Made by a program: the position numbers and the translations under genes. The notes below the pieces were generated by a model. It was not told the origin of the DNA. It saw nothing but the letters and a program-made list of their open reading frames with translations, and did not search any database. Below, piece after piece: positions 56,522-64,000 of a stretch of 64,000 nt of DNA (the first letter of the stretch is position 1; each line of letters begins with the position of its first letter). Source of the DNA: Mikania micrantha (taxonomy: Eukaryota; Streptophyta; Magnoliopsida; Asterales; Asteraceae); assembly GCA_009363875.1 (NCBI GenBank), contig CM018691.1, forward strand, positions 5,518,001 through 5,582,000. Reading direction: 5' to 3'.

Positions 56522-56795
56522 GTACACAATTTATGTATTTATTTATTCATTTTGACGGCATATATAGTACATAGATGTTAGGTATGGAACCAAAGTTAAA
56601 GTTTTATAAAAGTTTTAGATTTTTAATTAATTGGGAAAATTCTTAAAATGTTATAAGTTTGAATTATTTTCAAACATTTTATCTATTTAAATAAGTAAAT
56701 GCATGTTAATCTTTTTACGAGTTTCGACGTCTGTATATGTATATATGTTTGTCTATACAACAAACCAATCAAAAGAAGCCACCTGGTGATGTTTA
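56522..56795. other. Upstream region of LEA gene 2
   Basis: AT-rich and duplicated tatatagtacacaa/tatatagtacatag phrases near 56514 and 56561. No other gene. Confidence 0.4.
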
Positions 56796-57004
56796 CGGGT
56801 GCCGACGCCTATATTGGTTGAGAGGATTTACCTTTTGCTTTTAATATTGGAGAGTTTATGGGTTTAAAATCTGGCATAGACAAAATTGAGATTTTATGCT
56901 GGGTTAGGGATTTTCACTCACCTCTGGTGGGTTTCGTTTTATAAGGTGTGGATACGATTGGATTGGTCTATCATCCGTCAGTGATCTAAATTACCGTTCA
57001 AATA
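56796..57004 (+). repeat. SINE, diverged copy
   Basis: Same family as 54276-54484: attggttgagagga, gggtttaaaatctggc, ctcacctctggtgggtttc, gtcagtgatctaaattaccgttc plus an A-rich tail. Confidence 0.7.
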
Positions 57005-57264
57005 AATATAATAAAATAAAGAGTTTCGATGGTTCGTACTTGACCAACCTGATCCAGTTATTGACTTCAGCATTTTAAATACTATGTTAAAAATTTAACG
57101 GCGACAGAACGGCAACTTTTTGGATAGAAACGTCACCAGATCGGAGTTCCGATCTAACTTTAAAAGTTTCTTTAATAAATATTACTTCCTAAAAAAATAT
57201 TGCTTTCTTATCTTATGGATTTTTATAAATACATAATTTATAATGATTAAAGGCATTACAGCCT

Positions 57265-57358
57265 AACAGTATCTTGGTGTATATATCGGGTGATGCTTGT
57301 GCCACAATGATAACCAAGTAATCCGTTAGTGATCCAAAAATAACCCGTTCAAAAAATA
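57265..57358 (+). repeat. SINE 3' fragment
   Basis: ccgttagtgatccaaaaataacccgttcAAAA matches the family's 3' end. The head is missing. Confidence 0.5.
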
Positions 57359-58343
57359 AAAAATTAAAACTCATGTTCTGCCATTTAATTAAAGAAAGAT
57401 AGAAAAAAAAATTGTCTTAGGTGTGCTTGTTCCAAGCTGTTAAAAAAAGTTTCATTCTTTAGCTTATTTTTATTTTATTTGAATAGAAATTTTTTTTTCC
57501 TAAATATAACTTAGGGGAAGGTTCCCCTAAAAATTCTTTGTTGCCTAAGAATGATTTTTAAAAACTTGAAAACCGACCCAAACAAACTCCGATTGAATTC
57601 ATTTTTACATCATTGGAACCAGCTTGCAATTCAATAAAACCAAAACCTTAAGTCATAAAGAATAAAGCCTAATAATAAAACCAAAATTATAAAACAAACC
57701 CTAAACTTAAAGATAAAGCCTAAAAGCTAAAAAAAGATGCCTTAAAATCCAAACTCTAAAACTATTTGATAAAGTTAAAACCAAAAAGCAAATATTGTAT
57801 GGCTCGATAAAACGGTTACAATGCCATCGAAATGAGTTTAATCGGAGCTCGTTTGAGTCGATTTTAAAGATTTTTAAAATCCTTTTTAGCCTTTTTAGGC
57901 AAAATAGACTTTTTATTTGATCCTTACCCATATAACTTAATCCTATATTTTTAAGGATTTTAACACACATCACTCCTAAAAAAACAATCACCAATATTAT
58001 TTTTCACTAGTTGTGGTTTTTGTGCTTGTTGATATATAATGGCATCATGCCACCTTGGAAATTGGCTCCTTTCATTATTTTATTCTTTGAATTCGGGTGC
58101 CAATTTCTTAATTCTTTTGGGTTGTTAGTCAATTCATTGCAAAGTCCATAACACTTAAATGATTTAACATTTAAAATCCATTTATATCATGGATAACTTT
58201 TTTTTTAACAGTCAAAACTATCATACTTTTAAACTAAATTTTTGGTATTCTTCTGTTGATTGAATGTGAATTCAAAAACTTCTTTTCTATAAGTGAATGC
58301 CTCTATTAAGTGTACATTGACTTATACCATGTATAGCTAATAG
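57359..58343. other. Intergenic, no gene
   Basis: AT-rich. The 95-codon minus frame (57707-57994) has no recognisable motif and ordinary base composition, so I do not call it. Confidence 0.45.
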
Positions 58344-58545
58344 TTTTTTTTGAACGACATTTGATCTTAACGTATGAACCACTGATTTTCAGGTCATTTC
58401 ACCAAGGTATAGTTACTATGACCTCCGTTGAGACCCTACCACCACCCTGACCTCTTAAGGACCACTATTTTCATTTGGGAGAGATCTGAACCCATGACCT
58501 TACATTTGGAAAGCTAAAGAGTACCGATAGGACAAAACCCCTTTG
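58344..58545 (-). repeat. SINE-like copy, minus strand
   Basis: Minus strand: ggtcatgggttcagatctc (box-B-like) then a body with gggtggtggtagggtctc and a gttcAAAA tail. Confidence 0.5.
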
Positions 58546-58555
58546 ATTGTATGAC

Positions 58556-58558
58556 TAA
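58556..58558. repeat. Target duplication TAA, left
   Basis: Matches 59421-59423. Confidence 0.7.
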
Positions 58559-59420
58559 GGTGGTGTTTGTTTTTTCAGAGGCAAAACGTCTGCGGTCTGC
58601 GGACCACATCTGCAAACCTCTTTTGCAGAAGAAGTGGACCAAACCCCTGCAAGAATAGCTTTTGGGGGTGTTTGTTTTTCAATATTTTCAAACCTCTTTT
58701 GCAGACATCTTTCACAAACATCTTCCCATTTTCAAAAATTTTCACAACCCCAACCCTACCCACGACCGTCCCCATGGCTGTCACCATCGTCGAACCACCA
58801 TCAGTCACCGTCACGCCCTGAGTGCCACCACCGCTGTCACCATCACCGTCGTAGAAGAGGATGCGATTGAGGCGGAGTACCACCACCGCGGATCTAGGGT
58901 TTCGGCCGTGGAAGGGATGCGATTGAGGTGGAGTACCACCATCGCGGATCTAGGGTTTCGTCCGACGAAGGGATGCGAAGGGTCGCGGCGCAGGGACGAA
59001 GGCGATGGTGGTGGTCGCGAAGAAGCGGCGGTGGAGGGGAAATCGCGAAGAAGCAACGGTGGTGGAGGGGGAAATCGTGAAGGATGAGCTGTTGTGGAGG
59101 GGGAAATCGCGAAGGGGTGGTGTCAGCGGTGGAGATGGTGGTTGTCGGCGGTGGAGATGGTGGAGCTCTTGGGTGTCGGCGGTGGAGCTGGGGTGAGAAG
59201 GGGACGAACTGAGAAGAGGTGATGAGAAACTCTAGAAGATGTAGGAAGAGATGAGAAGAGGTAAGACCACGTTTGCGCCAAGAAGAGGACGCACAGACGT
59301 TTTTTAATGAAATGTCTGCGAGAAAACAAACGGTCTGTAGAGGTCCAACCTCTTCCCGCGTCTACGCCGCGCAGACATAAGAAGTCACGCAGACCTTTTT
59401 AGAAAAAAACAAACACCCCC
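58559..59420. mobile_element. Harbinger-type non-autonomous element with a GC-rich core
   Basis: Ends ggtggtgtttgttttttc and gaaaaaaacaaacaccccc are inverted repeats flanked by TAA, the PIF/Harbinger hallmark. A second terminus-like ggggtgtttgtttttc lies at about 58666. The core (58780-59230) is GC-rich with a tandem unit of about 58-60 bp (atgcgattgaggYggagtac...ctagggtttcg). It could be captured host 5' gene sequence. The overlapping frames on both strands are repeat-driven and not called. Confidence 0.75.
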
Positions 59421-59423
59421 TAA

Positions 59424-59981
59424 TAGTTAACAGGATAATAACATTTGCCGTTGTAATAGGTCAATTTGCTATCACATTTATAACATCCATAGCTAATAGC
59501 TCCATTTTCTCTCACATTTATATCATGTAGTATAGCTAATAGCCTAATAGCTCCATTTTCATTCGACCTACACAATAGTAAAAATATTATACATTAAAAT
59601 AATTTATTTATATAGGTAATAGAACAAATGCATTATCAATTTATCACACAATTGAAATGCAAGGAAAATATGCCTATCACTTTCTCATCCCTATCCATAA
59701 CTTTCGACCGTGCATCAAAAATAACAATGAAACAAGGTTGTGTTGAGTCCTAATCAAATTTAATTTATATATTGATGAAAATACTTGGATATTTGTTTGA
59801 TATTAATCTTTTTCAAATTTATAGTCCATATATTGTTAAAATTTGATGTATTAGCCTGATGACAGTTAATACCAAGAAAACCAAGTTAATTACGTTTTGT
59901 TATGGTTTAAATGTGACTTAATTGTTTTTAATAAGTTTCCTATAAGTGTTAGTTATAAAAAAACATTAGTATGTGAGCTAA
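59424..59981. other. Intergenic, no gene
   Basis: Contains a short direct repeat (atagctaatagc..ctccattttc) at about 59491 and 59534. Confidence 0.45.
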
Positions 59982-60368
59982 TCTATATTTATATTATATA
60001 ATAAATAAAAATAAAAGAAGACACATTATTATTTTAGACCATCCTTATAATAATTTTTCCGTTTCTCTCTTCTAATTAATGCATCATATGTTATATAAAA
60101 ATATTAAATATTGAATACACATTTATACATTTTCAAAGTATATGAATATTAAAAAAATAATTTTTTTTCGAAAACAAAACTATAAAGTTTTAAAAAATTA
60201 ATATTACAAAATAATACTATTATTTTATTTCTTAAAGTATTAAGTTATTTAAAATTTAATTTCAATCATATTTTATATTAAAAATCGACTTATATTATGT
60301 AAATTTTCATTAATGACTATTTATTATTTTTGTGTTTAACCCGTATAATACATGAGATATGAACCTAG
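59982..60368 (+). mobile_element. Small Helitron
   Basis: A|TCTATATTTATATTATATAA start and a CGTATAATACATG hairpin then ...ACCTAG|T end. 387 bp, no coding content. Confidence 0.58.
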
Positions 60369-60884
60369 TAAATATAATATACTTATATAATGTTGTAAAG
60401 TAGAAAATTTTATATGATGTTAGTGTGATGGTAGCCCCTTGACTTCTCATATGAGAGATCTTGGGTTGTGTCATTGCCTTTTTTAGTTGTAGGTTTTCTC
60501 CTGAACGGATGAGTCAGGCCACCACGCTCTGTTCTTCGAACGAAAGGGTGATATGTTTAACAGTTGACCGAATGTTTGCTACTTAAAAAAATGAATTCAT
60601 GAGTTTGAACTCCGGAAAAAGCAAAGCATATTTAATTTATTTTAAGCCGTTAAAAAGTATAACGTACTAATAAAGTTGATAACCTTGGAAAGTCTAAATA
60701 TTTAGGCTACTACCATCATAAAAGGTATAACATGTTTTATTCATAAGGGACGTAGAGACTAGAAAGCAAGTACAAATAATTGGAAATTAGACCCAATACA
60801 ACAAACGATAAGTTTGATCTCAACCAAGATAGACTCTTTCTTCTTTATTATAACTTTTAACTATTACAAAATAATAACTTCTAA
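60369..60884. other. Intergenic with a SINE-like stretch
   Basis: 60425-60590 has tgatggtagccccttgac and gagatcttgggttgtg, resembling a worn tRNA-like head. No gene. Confidence 0.35.
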
Positions 60885-61676
60885 TCTCTATCTATCTATT
60901 CTAATAAACAAAAATCTTCATATGCCACTTGTCACATTGTAAGGCTATAATGCCACTTGTCAATTTTTATGCACTCATTTAATTATCTATTATTAAATAA
61001 ATTATATTATCTCTCCTATTAAATAAATTATATTATCTATCTTATTAAATAGTTATAATAGTAATAACTAATGATATTATTTTTATTTTGAAAATTTAAA
61101 AATAGTTTTTATATTTTTAAATCGAATCATTTTATTATAAAATATATTTTAAAAAGTTTATAAAATATATTTTTTTCACAAATATCTATTTTTTTAAAAG
61201 AAATATTTCAATTTGTTATTTTTAGAAAATAATAGTTTTACAAAAAAATTCTTAAAAACAATTTTTTTCAAAAAAAAATATATAAGCAGAAAAATATGTA
61301 AATAATGATAAAATTTACATTTTTTTGTCTTGTATGTTTAACGGTAATTTCAAATTAGGTTTTTTTAACTTTAATGATTAAAAAATATTACATTATCATC
61401 TTACTTTAAAATAGTTAGTTTTTTGATAGAAAACTAACTAATTAGATTTTTAACTTTGGATAGTTCAAATATCTCAATTGTTAAAAATCAAGAATGTTAA
61501 AGATATTACTATTGTTATTAAAAATTTTGATTATTGTTTTATCGTCTAAAGTAATTATTTATACATAATTTAATCATTTTATATAAAAATATCATCATTT
61601 ATTATTTTTAAATTTTTATTATTTATTGTTTAATATTTTATATTTAATCCGTGTGTTCACACGGATAATAGACTAG
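60885..61676 (+). mobile_element. Non-autonomous Helitron
   Basis: A|TCTCTATCTATCTATTCTAA start, CCGTGTGTTCACACGG perfect hairpin and GACTAG|T end. 792 bp, AT-rich, no coding frame. Confidence 0.72.
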
Positions 61677-61992
61677 TTTATAATAAAACAAACATGCAAA
61701 ACAAGTATTTACTCCTACCCAAATCCTAATTTAAATATTAACAATTAAACACTTTTGGATTACTACTTCAACTTCCACTTTCTTTTAAAACCAACCCGTT
61801 TCATGGTTAATAACTAACATAAATTTTGTTAAAATTCGAAAGTAATATGCTTAGATTAGATAAACAAAATGATTTATGGTTAAGACTTAGCCCTTTCTTC
61901 TTGAATACCAGGGTTCAAGTTTCACTGGTGACACTTTAATAGATACCAAGTAATTGAGGAATCGATATTAGCTATCAACTGTCAGGATAACT
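61677..61992. other. Flank of element E
   Basis: A possible SINE scrap (ccagggttcaagtttcactgg) lies near 61908-61930. No gene. Confidence 0.35.
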
Positions 61993-63524
61993 TGTAACAT
62001 CACTGTACTTTCGTTCGTCCGTACATCCGTACGATTGTACTGTTATGACCTGAGATTTTGTAATTATTAATATTGATATATTATTTGATGATTATCACTG
62101 TTACTGGTATACATGTTAGAACATATATTATACGCGTAAACCATGGGAAAGTTTAGTTGTAACCCAACTAAACAGAACCAGAGAGTTATCGCAGTCATAT
62201 TGTTGATGAATAGGGGTTTTGGATGGGGATTTATAATATTAAAACAAATTAAATAATGAAAGGATAATTGAAAAGTAATAACGCGATGGTGAGGTTACGA
62301 ACATTATTTAAACGCGAATATTGATTCAGAAATCTTAACTTAATAATGTATTCGCGTGGGTGACGATTCACACGAATATGATTATTAAGAATAATATTCT
62401 GAAACGATATTTCATAAATAGTAAATCGAATCGAAATACGATACGAGCGTTGGATTCGTAAAGGTGACGATTTTGCGAATACGTACGTAAGTAACGTGTT
62501 TCGACGAGATAATTAAATTATATCAAACGATATTAAATTAATAAATGAAAACTAAAAATATTTATTAGGAATCACAATCTAAATTAAATCTGAATAAATT
62601 GTTTATTTAAACAAATAATTTATTTAACGAAAATAAACGAAGACCTTTTATTTAAACGATTTTATATTTGAGAAAAACTATTTTATTGAAAACGAAACTT
62701 ATTTATTTAATGCTTTATGATTTCAATATGTTTTACGTTAAAAACCGAACATTTATTGTATTATATCGCGATAAAAACGAGACCGACCACGGAGGGGGAT
62801 AATACGCGTTATAAGAAAGAAATTTTCTTTCTTTCTTCTTCATTTCTACACTCCCCTCTCTCTCTCTAAAGCTGAAAAACGCCAACACTTTCTCTCTCTA
62901 CCTTTTCTCTAGCATTCCTCCTTTGTTTCTTGTCGGATTTGCAAGATCTTGGTGTCCAAACGACCGTGTGATCAAGGAGAACGAGATTCCACGAAGAAAC
63001 TGGAAGTTTAGCCGATCGATTGAGGTAAATCTTGAGTTTTATTTCTGTTTCTTGCACTAGTAACAAAACGATCAATGCTATTGAGTTTAAACGAATTGTA
63101 TGGTCGAAAAACTCTAAAACGATTTAGTAGAAACGAGTAGGAGTAGGTGGCTAAATCTGCAACAGATTGTGGGAGAAGAGGGTGATGTCGAGCAGCTGGG
63201 ATGCACATGGTTCGTGGGCTGCTAGAGCCGAACCTGTGACCACAAAACCCTGCTAGCCGAACCTTCTAGCCTGCAACAAACCTTGTTGGCCGAACCCTAA
63301 GCAGCTCCACATGAACCAGCGACGAACCTTAAGAGGAGAACCCTACTCAGCCATGTTGGCCGAACCTATGGGAATGCATGGCAGCGAACCCTTTGTGGCA
63401 GGCGAACCCTAGCCCACAAAACCGCTATAAACGAACCCTCTTGGTCCAACACCAAGACGAACCTATGACCTAGCCAGCCCATGCATCCCTGCGAACCTGC
63501 AATGGGAAGCGAACCTTAGCAGCC
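61993..63524 (+). mobile_element. Element E: start of an LTR related to element D
   Basis: It starts TGTAACATC and continues with cgtccgtac...gtccgtacg...gtact as in D. It carries the paired GGTGACGATTC motif (about 62358 and 62466), a possible TATA (ttataaga, about 62809), a CT-rich start region, a donor-like GATTGAG/GTAAAT near 63025, and about 11 copies of CGAACC (63220-63515). At 63525 another LTR end begins. E's own end is not in view. Confidence 0.65.
63225..63515 (+). repeat. CGAACC motif array in element E
   Basis: GCCGAACC / GCGAACC / ACGAACC recur about 11 times in 290 bp, in the place where D has its ATTCG and GGCCCA arrays. Confidence 0.7.
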
Positions 63525-64000
63525 TGTCACACCCCCAAATTCCCACTTGTGGCAAATGTCCACGTGGATGTGACGTGTCCAGAATCACAGCTCAAGGTCA
63601 TATAGAACACCTCTATATGCGTTTACAAATCCAATGTTTGACACATACACAATTAAAATAGTTTGCAGCGGAAAAAGTAATTCATCATATAGCAGCGGAA
63701 TATTCAAATGTTTGACATATGCAGCGGAAATCAAAAGTTGTTAAACACTACGATGTTTGATAAAGATACATATTCATAATAAACAGTGTTTGTATGAAAA
63801 CATAGATAAATGCATGCAGGTCCTATGCTCGATCCCCTACGTGCATTCCTGGCATCCATAGCCTGCTAGTTACCTGAGAATACAAGTTTGAAAAGTGTCA
63901 ACACAATGGTTGGTGAGTTCACAGGTTTTGATATACATATATAGTAGTGAAAAGTGTGTCATGCTGTTTATCAAATGTTAGTACCGAGCCCTAGGCCCAA
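63525..64000 (-). mobile_element. End of another LTR, running out of the window
   Basis: TGTCACACCCCCAAATTCCC has the style of the A and C LTR ends read on the minus strand. Includes repeated (a)gcagcgga near 63663-63732. Length, partner LTR and target duplication cannot be seen. Confidence 0.5.

Noticed and set aside
58567..59329. Frames of 63-141 codons on both strands
   Set aside because: All lie in the Harbinger-type element and follow its GC-rich tandem repeats.
62866..63208. Minus frames of 66-69 codons
   Set aside because: Antisense to the leader of LTR E. No recognisable motif.

Overview
This window is nuclear DNA of a flowering plant. Evidence: AT-rich intergenic DNA, Ty3/gypsy chromovirus retrotransposons with the plant initiator-Met tRNA primer site (tggtatcagagcc), an RTE-type LINE, tRNA-derived SINEs, Helitrons, Mutator- and Harbinger-type MITEs, and two spliced plant genes of the LEA_3-like (At5g17165-like) family. 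The retrotransposon protein style suggests a eudicot, perhaps Asteraceae; that last step is inference. No rRNA, tRNA gene or CRISPR array was found. Only two ordinary host genes are supported, both on the minus strand: 22980-23457 and 55093-56414.

Left part (1-9970): an RTE LINE lies on the minus strand (96-9954) between 16-bp target-site duplications. Its endonuclease/RT frame (883-3827) is broken. A 4,976-bp solo LTR (element D, 4624-9599, target duplication gctag) sits in its 5' UTR. D holds short-motif arrays and a perfect 235-bp tandem duplication.

Middle-left (9971-25370): gene-poor AT-rich DNA carrying several small Helitrons with related 3' hairpins (12160-12873, 16815-17722, 19530-19857, 24204-25004), one Helitron-like stretch with exon-like fragments (12874-14690), SINEs, a GC-rich Harbinger-like MITE, a 1.2-kb element with nine GC-rich palindromes (21179-22419), LEA gene 1, and a Mutator-type MITE with about 135-bp inverted repeats and a 9-bp target duplication (23696-24183).

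Centre (25376-53630): a three-level nest of LTR retrotransposons. Element A (minus strand, Tekay-like chromovirus; three in-frame stops and a lost RT catalytic Asp) has its 5' LTR split by element B (33488-52273, plus strand). B's gag-pol is split by element C (38692-46544, minus strand; degenerate, no recognisable integrase, nearly identical LTRs). Every level has a perfect 5-bp target duplication (aaaat, aacaa, actgg). Apart from C, B looks intact. B also carries an unrecognised 232-aa ORF upstream of gag and a five-copy RNA-hairpin array between that ORF and gag.

Right part (53636-64000): SINEs (one with a 14-bp target duplication), LEA gene 2, a Harbinger-type element (58559-59420, TAA duplication), two Helitrons, and the start of a D-related LTR (element E, from 61993) interrupted at 63525 by the end of another LTR that runs out of the window.
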